This document shows, piece by piece, positions 33,664 through 42,458 of a DNA stretch of 64,000 nucleotides (positions are counted from its first letter, which is position 1; each line of letters opens with the position of its first letter). Source of the stretch: JAJRRL01 sp047404195 (GTDB lineage Bacteria > Pseudomonadota > Gammaproteobacteria > JAJRRL01); the NCBI GenBank assembly GCA_047404195.1, contig JBDOIU010000018.1:1-64000 (forward strand). Direction: 5' to 3'. The notes beneath the pieces were generated by a model that saw only the letters and a list, made by a program, of their open reading frames with translations, had not been told where the DNA came from and did no database searches. The position numbers and the translations under genes were made by a program.

Positions 33664-35421
33664 TTAAGAGCGGAGTGCGTGATGAGCGGTGTTATGTGCA
33701 CGTTGTCGATTGGTCAGAGCAAGAATGGATAGGCTTCCCGTCTGTGGTTGACTGAGTCGGCATCTTTTATGTGGTGGAATTATTGTAGTTGTCTGACCTG
33801 GATGGCGCAGGGTAGGTGCTCCGACAAATTCTAGTATGATTTGAATGGCTTCGCTGGAATTAATGGATCCCCACTGTGTTCGGTAAATAGACATTAAAAA
33901 TATGAGCACAGTTTGGTTTTTGATGGCACTAAAACATGCATCAATGTTTTTGAATGGTATTTTCTTGAGAAGTTGAAAGCGATATAGTATTAAATACTTT
34001 ACTTTATCTAAATTTAAATTCTTGTGTTTGTCCAGCCATTTCCTAGCTGCTAAAAAGTTTTCGTGTAAGAACGGCAAACATTTTTTTTCGCAGTAGTTTT
34101 TGCTTTTCTGCCAAGGTTGCCTTGCATGAGAGAGAGTTTTATTTTGTTCTGGGGTCAAGTTAAGTGTTTCAGCACCATAGAGAGTGAGATAAAAGAGCGA
34201 TAGATTCCACTCAGTTTCGGCATTAGGATCCATATCAGTTACATAGGCGGCATCCTTAATAACGTGATCCAGAGCAGTCCAGCCATTTACATCGACAGCC
34301 TCAATATTTGCGCCATACATCATTAGCAGTTTTATAGGTTCGCTTATGCCATCACGGGCAGCGAATATCAGAGCAGTGTTGTCGTAGTCACCTAAAGCCT
34401 CAGTATTTGCACTGCGATCAAGCAGCAGTTGTACAATTTCGCTGTGGGCGTTACAGGTAGCCCGTATTAGGGCAGTGTTACCATATTGATCTGTAGCTTC
34501 AATGTTTGCTTTGTGCTCAAGTAGTAGTTGTACAGTGTTGATATCATCATTTTGAGCAGCCATGATAAGAGCAGTCTCACCTTCTAGATCGGCAGCGTCA
34601 ATGTTTGCGCTATACATCATTAGCAGTTTTATAGCTTCGCTGTTGTTACGACGGGTAGCGATCATCAGAGCAGTGATACCATAAACATCGTCAGCTTCAA
34701 TGTTTGCTTTGTGCTCAAGTAGTAGTTGTGCAGTCTTGATATGATCATTTTGAGCAGCCATGATCAGAGCAGTGTCATCATGTCGATTGGCAGCGTCAAT
34801 GTTTGCTTTGTGCTCAAGTAGTAGTTGTGCAGTCTTGATATGATCATTTTGAGCAGCCATGATCAAAGCAGTGTTACCACCTCGATTGACAGCGTCAATG
34901 TTTGCTTTGTGCTCAAGTAGTAGTTGTGCAGTCTTGATATGATCATTTTGAGCAGCCATGATCAAAGCAGTGTTACCACCTCGATTGACAGCGTCAATGT
35001 TTGCTTTTTGCTGAAGTAGCAGTTGTGTAGTTTTGCTCTGGCCTTTACAGGCGGCGCCCATCAGAGCAGTGAAACCACGTGGATTGGTAGCCTCAATATT
35101 TGCTTTTTGCTGAAGTAGCAGTTGCACAGTTTCGCTGTGGCCGTTGTAGGCAGCCAATGTCAGGGCAGTGAAACCACGTGGATTGGTAGCCTCAATATTT
35201 GCTTTTTGCTGAAGTAGCAGTTGCACAGTTTCGCTGTGGCCGTTGTAGGCAGCCAATGTCAGAGCAGTGCTACCATGTTGATTGGTAGCTTCAATGTTTG
35301 CCTTGCACTGAAGTAAGTGTTCCGCAACGTCCTTACATTCACGCTCATTTTGGGCGCATTCTATGAGTGCTGTATTGAGTGCATTCTGTAAAGCAGTACC
35401 TACATTAATCTGTTTTTTCAT
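33664..35421 (-). CDS. ankB: intact ankyrin-repeat protein with conserved C-terminal domain
   Basis: A 585-residue protein, the only unbroken member of this cluster. After an N-terminal 35-residue helical cap there are ten full ankyrin repeats and a partial eleventh (to about 400), with consensus ANIEAxNxxGNTALIMAAQNxHxxTxQLLLEHK. The C-terminal part (about 430-550) is shared with ankA and ankC and contains LPFLHENFLAARKWLDKH, NIDACFSAIKNQTVLIFLMS and AIQIILEFVGAPT. The last 35 residues continue past the position where ankC stops (TGA replaced by CGA). The ATG at 35421 has GAG 9 nt upstream. No signal peptide. Probably a protein-binding factor acting in a host, but this is inference. Confidence 0.85.
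   Translation of the reverse strand: MKKQINVGTALQNALNTALIECAQNERECKDVAEHLLQCKANIEATNQHGSTALTLAAYNGHSETVQLLLQQKANIEATNPRGFTALTLAAYNGHSETVQLLLQQKANIEATNPRGFTALMGAACKGQSKTTQLLLQQKANIDAVNRGGNTALIMAAQNDHIKTAQLLLEHKANIDAVNRGGNTALIMAAQNDHIKTAQLLLEHKANIDAANRHDDTALIMAAQNDHIKTAQLLLEHKANIEADDVYGITALMIATRRNNSEAIKLLMMYSANIDAADLEGETALIMAAQNDDINTVQLLLEHKANIEATDQYGNTALIRATCNAHSEIVQLLLDRSANTEALGDYDNTALIFAARDGISEPIKLLMMYGANIEAVDVNGWTALDHVIKDAAYVTDMDPNAETEWNLSLFYLTLYGAETLNLTPEQNKTLSHARQPWQKSKNYCEKKCLPFLHENFLAARKWLDKHKNLNLDKVKYLILYRFQLLKKIPFKNIDACFSAIKNQTVLIFLMSIYRTQWGSINSSEAIQIILEFVGAPTLRHPGQTTTIIPPHKRCRLSQPQTGSLSILALTNRQRAHNTAHHALRS
34711..35007 (-). repeat. Three nearly identical 99-bp units coding for ankyrin repeats 4-6
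   Basis: The anchor gtgctcaagtagtagttgtg occurs at 34711, 34810 and 34909, exactly 99 bp apart, and the units between differ by only a few bases. A second near-identical pair covers repeats 1-2 (around 35110-35280). Each unit is one 33-residue ankyrin repeat. Near identity at synonymous sites shows recent in-frame expansion. Confidence 0.9.
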
Positions 35422-35770
35422 ATGACAAGTCTCGAAGTTAATCAAAATAGATTACAAATTTTGCCACAAATCCATGATAATTGCTAGTGTATTGAGGTGT
35501 TTTAGCGTTACATTTATCGTTTCATTGTTTGGCTGTTATAAGTCATTGAGTTTGCATTAATTTTAGTTGTAGAGGTCCATAAGTTATCATCTCGGAGCGT
35601 GCAGACAAGTTTGCTTATTATATTCCACTGCGTTTCGAAATATACTTGGTGGCGTATTGTGATACTAGGTATGTTGATGCGAGCGGTTATCGTTGATAAG
35701 CTGTGTTATGTGCACGTTTTCGGTTGGTCAGAGCAAGAATGGATAGGCTTCCCATCTGTGGTTGACTGAG
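35422..35770. repeat. Duplicated upstream region of ankB and 3' flank of ankC
   Basis: Bases 35400-35640 are almost the same as 36655-36890 upstream of ankC, including the start region, a block at 35486-35527, and the stretch gagtttgcattaattttagt. This is the clearest sign of a recent duplication in the cluster. No gene is seen inside. Confidence 0.85.
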
Positions 35771-36673
35771 TCAGCGTCTCTTATCGGGTGGGCTTATTGT
35801 AGTTGTCTGACCTGGATGGCGCAGGGTAGGTACTCCGACAAATTTTAGTATGATTCGAATGGCCTCGTTGTGGGGAGTGAGTCTCTGTTTGCCTAGTCTG
35901 TGAGTAGACATTAAGAATATGAGTGCAGTTTGGTTTTTGATAGCACTAAAGCATGCATCAATGCTTTTATATGGTACTTTCTCGAGAAGTTGAAATCGAT
36001 GCAGTATAAGAGTCTTTACTTTGTCTGAATTTAAATCTATGTGTTTCTCCAACCATTTCATAGCTGCTATAAAGTTTTCTTGTAAGAACGGTAAACGTCT
36101 TTTTTTGCAGTATTCATTGCTTTGCTCCCAAGGTTGCCTTGCATGAGAAAGGGTTCCATATTATTCTTGGGTCAATTTAAGTGTTTCAGATATAATTCCA
36201 CCAAATTCAGTGACATAAGAGAACGATACGTTCAAGCCATCTGCAGAGACCATAACATTTGCGCCATACATCATTAGCAGTTTCACATTTTCGATCTGGC
36301 CGTTTTGGGCAGCGCACATTAGGGCAGTGTATTCATTGATAGCCTCAATATTTGCTTTTTGCTGAAGTAGCAGTTTCACAGTGTCGCTGTGGCCATTACA
36401 GGCAGCGCGTATCAGAGCAGTGTCACCGCCTTCATAGACAGCCTCAATATTTGCTTTGCGATCGAGTAGCAGTTGCACAGTTTCGCTGTGGCCTTTGCTG
36501 GCAGCGCCAATCAGAGCAGTGTAACCCCATGGATCGGCAGCCTCAATGTTTGCCTTGCACTGAAGTAAGTGTTCCGTAACGTCCTTACATTCATGCTTAT
36601 TTTTGGCGCACTCTATGAGTGCTGTATTGAGTGCATTCTGTAAAGCAGTGCCTACATTAATCTGTTTTTTCAT
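35771..36673 (-). pseudogene. ankC: ankyrin-repeat gene interrupted by one nonsense codon
   Basis: The 5' part (36673-36161) matches the ankB N-terminus almost exactly, then has four ankyrin repeats and ends ETLKLTQE followed by TAA. In the same frame the sequence continues YGTLSHARQPWEQSNEYC and on through the conserved C-terminal domain to DKRR at 35771. The ankB equivalent reads LNLTPEQNKTLSHARQPW, so the stop stands where ankB has CAA; a single C-to-T change explains it. Without it the protein would be 300 residues, with far fewer repeats than ankB. The second part begins with an internal ATG at 36061 that could give a 96-residue fragment, but no ribosome site supports it. Confidence 0.8.
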
Positions 36674-37054
36674 ATGACAAGTCTCGAAGTTAATCAAAAT
36701 GGATGACAAATTTTGCCACAAATCCATGATAATTGCGAGTGTATTGAGGTGTTTTAGCGTTACATTTATCGTTTCATTGTTTGGCTGTTATGAGTCATTG
36801 AGTTTGCATTAATTTTAGTTGTAGAGGTCCATAAATTATCATCTCAGAGCGTGCAGATCAGTTTGTTTTTTATATTCCACTGCGTTTCTAAATACACTGC
36901 TTATTGAAGGATGATCGCACTATATGAAGTAAGTACCATGAAACTATGGATGTGATCTCTATAAGCAGCAGAGGTAGAGCTGCGTGTCCATATTGATTGG
37001 TACTCTGATCATTGCTATGTCAAACAATGTTGGCTAGTAGGTAGATGAGATGTG
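36674..37054. other. Upstream region of ankC, no gene
   Basis: The part next to ankC (to about 36890) is the duplicated upstream block shared with ankB, including the conserved element at 36738-36779. The rest, up to the membrane-protein gene at 37055, shows no gene, repeat or strong hairpin. Confidence 0.5.
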
Positions 37055-38008
37055 TTATTTGGATGCTTGAATTCGTGCTTCTAGTCGTTGATAAATGAGT
37101 ATCACAGCCATGTAGCTGGCGAGCATAATACAAGTAACGATATAGAAAGCCAGTGCGGCAGCGAGTAAGAGTGTGACGCCGCTGACAATTCCAGATAGGC
37201 TCAGTGCAGCACTATTTGGGCTGGAGGTACTCATAAATGTGGTATAAATGAGAAACCCGGCACCAAGAATTGCTATGCCTGTCAAGACGATGGCAATGTA
37301 TGCGCCCCAAAATGCAAATAGTGATTGCCAAAATTGTTGAGGATTGCAATAATTCTTCCACGCATTTTTAATACTTGAGGATACATGTTGATTTTTTAGG
37401 GAAGTTTCAATAACAGCGAAGAGTAGAAATGGTACAGTAAATAGATATAAGACTAAACTTATCTTGGTGCTCAGTGGCATGGAATGCGTGTTTGTACCTG
37501 TGACCAGTTGTGTATTATTGAGGCTGTTTGAAAGTGTTGAAGTGGCATCTTGTCCTCCAGCTAGAATTGAAATGATCAAGTGTGCCACAAATATGATCAT
37601 GTAAATTGTAAATATACGCATGGTGATTACCCAGTGATTTTTGGGTTGCTCTGTTACAGTGTTTTGCTGATCTGCGGTCGTTTTGTGGTTCGCGTATCGC
37701 TGGCATATCGGTAGAATTAGTGCAGCAAGGCGTGCGTAAATAAAGTTCATGATAATTGCCAGTAATAAAAAGCCAATATTGCTTTGAGCTTGGTATGGTA
37801 CGCCTGCATTTGCATTCTCAAGAGCCATAAAGCCCATGCTTGCTATGATCAATCCTCCGATAATGCCAGCAAGGAGCATATACAAAAAGCATTTTCCCCA
37901 GACTTCTTTAAACGCACCATGGCTTTGACGTATGGATCGCTTAATGATGAAGCCCAGTGAGTTGTTAGCGGCTGTTTCAGAAGCCGTTGGTGTGGTGTTG
38001 TTTTGCAT
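37055..38008 (-). CDS. Hypothetical multi-pass membrane protein
   Basis: A 317-residue protein with about six hydrophobic helices (around 40-62, 78-100, 128-150, 185-205, 232-258 and 270-300) and a soluble N-terminus of about 30 residues. No motif identifies it. The pattern recalls inner-membrane proteins of the YciC/DUF975 type, but I cannot confirm that. AAGGA lies about 9 nt before the ATG. It is monocistronic, divergent from metN with a 258-bp gap. Confidence 0.65.
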   Translation of the reverse strand: MQNNTTPTASETAANNSLGFIIKRSIRQSHGAFKEVWGKCFLYMLLAGIIGGLIIASMGFMALENANAGVPYQAQSNIGFLLLAIIMNFIYARLAALILPICQRYANHKTTADQQNTVTEQPKNHWVITMRIFTIYMIIFVAHLIISILAGGQDATSTLSNSLNNTQLVTGTNTHSMPLSTKISLVLYLFTVPFLLFAVIETSLKNQHVSSSIKNAWKNYCNPQQFWQSLFAFWGAYIAIVLTGIAILGAGFLIYTTFMSTSSPNSAALSLSGIVSGVTLLLAAALAFYIVTCIMLASYMAVILIYQRLEARIQASK

Positions 38009-38266
38009 GAGGGAAGGTCCTTTTTAGTTATCTCGTCAGAATATGTTAGCCGAGGAGGCTGTTATGGTCAATTGATCCAGTTTTGGCCCCTTTGAGTTGA
38101 GAAATAATTGTGTTACCCTGTTAATCGCGCTGATTTGGATTCTGGCTTGCCTGCGCGTTATAAAACCGGCTAAAAAGAAAGCACTTCTTGTGTCCGGTCT
38201 ATACTTGCTCACTCCGAGCCAGATTTGAATCAAAAAATAGTCACAATAGTCATGTAAGGTTTAAAA

Positions 38267-39322
38267 TTGATACAAATCGAACAGCTTTGCAAGCAATTCA
38301 CACTGTCTTGCGGAGCAAAACATCAGGCCTTGGATCAAGTGAGTTTGCAGGTGCCTGCAGGTAGCATCTGCGGTGTTATTGGTCCCAGTGGTGCTGGTAA
38401 AAGTACGCTCATACGCTGTGTTAATGCCCTGGAGCGGGTCGATAGTGGGCGTATTTTCATTGCTGGCGAAGATATTTTACAGTGTTCTGCCGCTGAGTTA
38501 CGTGCGCAGCGTCGACGAATGGGCATGGTATTCCAACATTTTAACTTGATGAAGCGAAAAACAGCGCTGCAAAATGTCGCTAGTCCACTGTTGCTGGCTG
38601 GTGAATCTCAGGGAGCTGCCACAGTGAAAGCGCATGCCATGCTGGCGCGTGTTGGTTTAGCTGATAGAGCGCAAGCGTATCCGGCTACCCTCAGTGGCGG
38701 ACAACGCCAGCGAGTTGCGATCGCCAGAGCACTGGTATTGTCACCCCATATTTTATTGTGTGACGAAATGACTTCTGCCTTAGATCCGGAATCGACACGA
38801 CAAATTTTGCAGTTGCTATCTGAGTTACAACAAGAGATGCAACTCACTGTGCTACTGATCACCCATGAGATGTCTGTTATTAAGCAAGTGGCTGATCACG
38901 TTGTGGTCATGGCAAATGGGGCGGTTGTTGAAAGTAATAGTGTGGAGCACATTTTCAGGAGTCCACAACATGCTGTCACGCAAGCATTGGTACAAGAAGA
39001 TGCGCACTGTCAATTGCCAGAAGAATTAGCGAACGTGTGTGTCGCAGATCAGGTGCAGCACGGCTTTCAGTTGCTGGCATGTACATTCTCGGGCGCAGCG
39101 GCCGCACAACCACTCATCAGTGCCTGTGCGGCACGATTTGGTGTGTCTCTCAATATTTTACAAGCCAACCTCAGTACGGTACACGGTTGCTTGATGGGCA
39201 AAATGATTTGTGCAGTACCCTGTGGTGAGGCGCGTGAGTCGGTGTGTCATTTTTTACGCGACGCTGGGTTAATGATAGAGGAGTTGGGTTATGTTCAACA
39301 TGATGACTGGTGCTTTACTTGA
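38267..39322 (+). CDS. metN: Methionine ABC transporter, ATP-binding protein
   Basis: A 351-residue ATPase of the MetNIQ importer for L- and D-methionine. It has Walker A GPSGAGKST near residue 39, the Q-loop FQHFNLM near 89, the signature LSGGQRQR near 142, Walker B ILLCDEMTSALDP near 161, and the H-loop THEM. The C-terminal 90 residues form the NIL/ACT-like domain by which methionine inhibits the transporter. The start is TTG 38267, set by AAGG 7 nt upstream and the conserved MIxIExLxKxF N-terminus. It overlaps metI by 32 nt. Confidence 0.95.
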   Translation: MIQIEQLCKQFTLSCGAKHQALDQVSLQVPAGSICGVIGPSGAGKSTLIRCVNALERVDSGRIFIAGEDILQCSAAELRAQRRRMGMVFQHFNLMKRKTALQNVASPLLLAGESQGAATVKAHAMLARVGLADRAQAYPATLSGGQRQRVAIARALVLSPHILLCDEMTSALDPESTRQILQLLSELQQEMQLTVLLITHEMSVIKQVADHVVVMANGAVVESNSVEHIFRSPQHAVTQALVQEDAHCQLPEELANVCVADQVQHGFQLLACTFSGAAAAQPLISACAARFGVSLNILQANLSTVHGCLMGKMICAVPCGEARESVCHFLRDAGLMIEELGYVQHDDWCFT

Positions 39323-39941
39323 GGCAACCTGGCAGACATTAGCAATGGTTTTTTGGGCGAGTCTCATTGCGGCCTGTGTGGGTGTGCCGCTAGGTGTGCT
39401 GCTGTGGGCCAGTGATCAGCCGTTGTGTTGGCCAAAGCCTGTGCTACACAAAGTACTCACAGCCATTGTGAATGTGATGCGCTCTATTCCTTTTATCATT
39501 TTGATGATTGCATTGATTCCATTAACGCGTTTTTTGGTGGGCAGTACGATTGGTACTGCTGCGGCAGTGGTGCCGTTGGCCATTTCGGCGATGCCTTTTC
39601 TGGCGCGTGTGGTTGAGTCAGCATTGTGCGCCCTACCTGCTGGTTTGTTAGAGGCTGCGGCGGCCATGGGTGCGACACCCCGGCAAATCCTATGCCGTTT
39701 TTTGTTGCCAGAGGCGTTACCGGCGATTGTGCGTGGTATACTGTTAACGGCGGTGACTTTGGTGGGTTACTCTGCCATGGCGGGCGCTGTCGGTGGGGGT
39801 GGTCTGGGTGATTTAGCGATACGATATGGCTATAATCGGTTCGATCTTGGCGTTATGTTGACGACAGTGATTGTGCTGATTGTTTTAGTGCAGTGTATGC
39901 AGTGGCTAGGCGATGCGCTGGCAAACTGTTTGGAAAAGTAA
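39291..39941 (+). CDS. metI: Methionine ABC transporter, permease
   Basis: A 216-residue inner-membrane subunit with five helices. It carries the EAA loop EAAAAMGATPRQILCRFLLPEALPAI near 122, which docks with MetN, and the MRSIPFIILMIALIP segment near 62 typical of MetI. GAGGAG lies 7 nt before the ATG at 39291, inside the end of metN. Confidence 0.95.
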   Translation: MFNMMTGALLEATWQTLAMVFWASLIAACVGVPLGVLLWASDQPLCWPKPVLHKVLTAIVNVMRSIPFIILMIALIPLTRFLVGSTIGTAAAVVPLAISAMPFLARVVESALCALPAGLLEAAAAMGATPRQILCRFLLPEALPAIVRGILLTAVTLVGYSAMAGAVGGGGLGDLAIRYGYNRFDLGVMLTTVIVLIVLVQCMQWLGDALANCLEK

Positions 39942-39951
39942 GGAGCTTACA

Positions 39952-40755
39952 ATGTGGCAATGGATGACAAGGCTCTGTGTGTTGGCACTTTTCTTGTTGG
40001 CTGGCTGTCAGTCAACACGTGATAAAAATATTTTACTTGTCGGTGCGATGGCGGGGCCAGAGGCTGACTTGGTCAAAGTTGCGGCTGAAGAGGCGATGAA
40101 GCGTTATCATTTACAAGTCAAGGTGGTGACTTTCTCTGATTACAATATCCCGAACATGGCGTTGGCAGATAATGACATTGATATCAATATTTATCAGCAT
40201 ATGCCTTTTCTGAAGGCACAAATGAAAGCGCGTGGTTATCAGTTTGCGGTTCTTGGGCGAAGTTTTATTTTCCCAATGAGTCTGTACTCCAAGAAAGTGC
40301 TGTCGCTGTCAACAATACCGAAAGGTGCGCAGGTTGCTATTCCCAATGACCCAACCAATGAAGGTCGTGCCTTAATCTTATTGCAAAAGGTTGGTTTGCT
40401 TAAACTACACCGAGGCGTCGGATTTGCCGCTACGCCAATGGATATTGTGAAAAATAAGCGGCAGCTGAAAATTGTTTTGTTGGATGCTGCGCAATTACCG
40501 CGTGCACTGGGTGATGTGGATTTGGCGGCGATTAATACCACTTATGCCTTGCCAGCAGGTCTGAAGCCAGAAAAAGATGCTTTATTTTCTGAGTCGATTG
40601 ACTCTGCATACGTCAACCTGCTTGTTTGCCGTGCCGGCGATAAAAATAAAGTGCCTTATCAGCAGTTTTTGCGAGCTTACCAAAGTGCTGCTGTTGTAGC
40701 AAAAGCACGCGCATTGTATGGTCGCTCTGCCATTGCTGCATGGGTGAAGTCATAA
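39952..40755 (+). CDS. metQ: Methionine-binding lipoprotein
   Basis: A 267-residue substrate-binding lipoprotein of MetNIQ. The signal peptide ends in the lipobox LLAGC (Cys about residue 19). The NlpA/MetQ domain is shown by DYNIPNMALADNDIDINIYQHMPFL near 62-86, where the family has D.N.Q.FQH..YL, and by AIPNDPTNEGRALILL near 125. AAGGAG lies before the ATG at 39952. It ends 1 bp before the thpR start, so thpR is in the same operon. Confidence 0.94.
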   Translation: MWQWMTRLCVLALFLLAGCQSTRDKNILLVGAMAGPEADLVKVAAEEAMKRYHLQVKVVTFSDYNIPNMALADNDIDINIYQHMPFLKAQMKARGYQFAVLGRSFIFPMSLYSKKVLSLSTIPKGAQVAIPNDPTNEGRALILLQKVGLLKLHRGVGFAATPMDIVKNKRQLKIVLLDAAQLPRALGDVDLAAINTTYALPAGLKPEKDALFSESIDSAYVNLLVCRAGDKNKVPYQQFLRAYQSAAVVAKARALYGRSAIAAWVKS

Positions 40756-40756
40756 G

Positions 40757-41299
40757 ATGGGTGAGCACGTGCGGTTATTTGTCGCTTTTTCAGTTTCTTT
40801 GCCGCAATGCTTGCAGGATCGTATCACGTTATTGCAAAAAGACCATGCACAGTGGCGCTGGCAGACCATGGATCAATATCATGTTACTTTGGCTTTTCTG
40901 GGCGAAGTACTGGTATCTGATGTTGACGCATTGATACGAAGCTTGCATCAGTTTTCCGCCGTTGATTTTCCATTATTGCGGTTAGAGCGCTTAGGAATCT
41001 TTCCGAACAAGGCGTCAAGTACGGGAAAAATTTTTGCATGTCATTGTGAGCAAAGTGAAGCCTTAATGCAATTTCAAAGGCGTTTGCATGCGGCAGTGTC
41101 CCCGTGGTCGACACATGAAGATGTGCATGGCTATCAGCCGCATGTCACCTTAGCGCGCAGTCGAGTTGCGTTGGCGCCGCCAATGGTTTTGAAAAATAAT
41201 GCGCTGTTGCCCTGTCAAGCGTTAGTGTGTTATGAGAGTTTGCCAGCAGATGGTGGCAGTGTGTATCGACAGCGTTGTGTGATACCCAGCGTATCATAA
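40757..41299 (+). CDS. thpR: RNA 2',3'-cyclic phosphodiesterase (2H family)
   Basis: A 180-residue LigT/ThpR protein that opens 2',3'-cyclic phosphates on RNA. Both catalytic HxTx motifs are visible: HVTLAFLG near residue 41 and HVTLARS near 126. The N-terminus RLFVAFSVSL matches the family. The start lies 1 bp after the metQ stop, so translation is coupled to methionine uptake genes, although no functional link is known. Confidence 0.92.
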   Translation: MGEHVRLFVAFSVSLPQCLQDRITLLQKDHAQWRWQTMDQYHVTLAFLGEVLVSDVDALIRSLHQFSAVDFPLLRLERLGIFPNKASSTGKIFACHCEQSEALMQFQRRLHAAVSPWSTHEDVHGYQPHVTLARSRVALAPPMVLKNNALLPCQALVCYESLPADGGSVYRQRCVIPSVS

Positions 41300-41385
41300 G
41301 AATAGCTGCATTGCTCAATTTTTAATTTTGCTGACGACATTGTTGGGTCAATGCAGTCAGCACATTCAGCAACCTTTCAGAGTGC

Positions 41386-41910
41386 TTACGTTATCAATAA
41401 CCAACACTCAGTCACTTGTTCGGTATCAGAGACTTCCGTGTCTTTGGTAATGAACTTAAAGATACAGGGTTGATCTGCCGGTGTGATATCATTGCTAACG
41501 CAATATTCGTATAAGCCGTAGACTGTTTTAGCAATATCATCTCGTGAGCCGTGGTGAGTCGACACCAGGTATTGGCCAGCAGGCAGTCTTTTCTCTATGA
41601 GATTGCCATTGATTTCGAATGACTCTGGTACCGCAATTCCTAAGTCAAATCGCCATTCCTCAGCCGGTGTGGTTTCTGGATCATCGTACGCAATGCCGAT
41701 GTTTTCCACAGCCAGCTGATGAGCCGCGTGTTTGAGACGCAGCCATCTGATATATTGATGTCAAGACATCCCGATAGAGGCACGAAATAATCTGTGAAAG
41801 TGGTATGGCGACAGATGAGCTTGTGAGGCCAGTTGTTGCAAGTTCAGAGGTGCATCAAGGTGATGTCCAATGTACTCTGACACAGCATGCAAGCGTTTGT
41901 TGATACTCAT
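41386..41910 (-). pseudogene. Broken AraC-family regulator with GyrI-like domain
   Basis: From ATG 41910, which has an excellent GGGAGG ribosome site, the frame gives a normal AraC DNA-binding start (INKRLHAVSEYIGHHLDAPL, then LSPYHFHRLFRASIGMS), then a TGA stop. In the same frame it goes on with HQYIRWLRLKHAAHQLA, the next AraC helix, and jumps directly into a GyrI-like ligand domain (NIGIAYDDPETTPAEEWRFD). The second half of the AraC domain and the usual linker are missing. So the gene has both an internal stop and an in-frame deletion. The 107-residue GyrI part (from 41709) could be translated alone but has no ribosome site. Confidence 0.8.
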
Positions 41911-42007
41911 GTTGCCTCCCAATATTAAGACCAAGGTCATGCCAATAATCTGAGTATATGTGGTAATATTGTCGATTTATTGATCATTCTTGCGCATATC
42001 ATGAGAA

Positions 42008-42368
<361 letters not shown>

Positions 42369-42458
42369 TGGCCAAACTACTTGATTTGCTGACCAAACAC
42401 AAGTGTTGGGCGATAAAAGATGTTCATAACTTGGCGAATAGCAGCTAACAGTTTGAAA

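Noticed and set aside
34711..35300. Regularly spaced repeats suggestive of a CRISPR-like array
   Set aside because: The period is 99 bp, units are contiguous and coding, and each equals one 33-residue ankyrin repeat.
38009..38266. Methionine-responsive riboswitch or MetJ operator upstream of metN
   Set aside because: No SAM-riboswitch fold or AGACGTCT-like repeats could be seen; the region is simply unassigned.
41733..41735. In-frame TGA in the AraC-like gene as a recoded codon
   Set aside because: There is no sign of a selenocysteine element, the gene also has a large deletion, and other genes in the window use TGA as stop.
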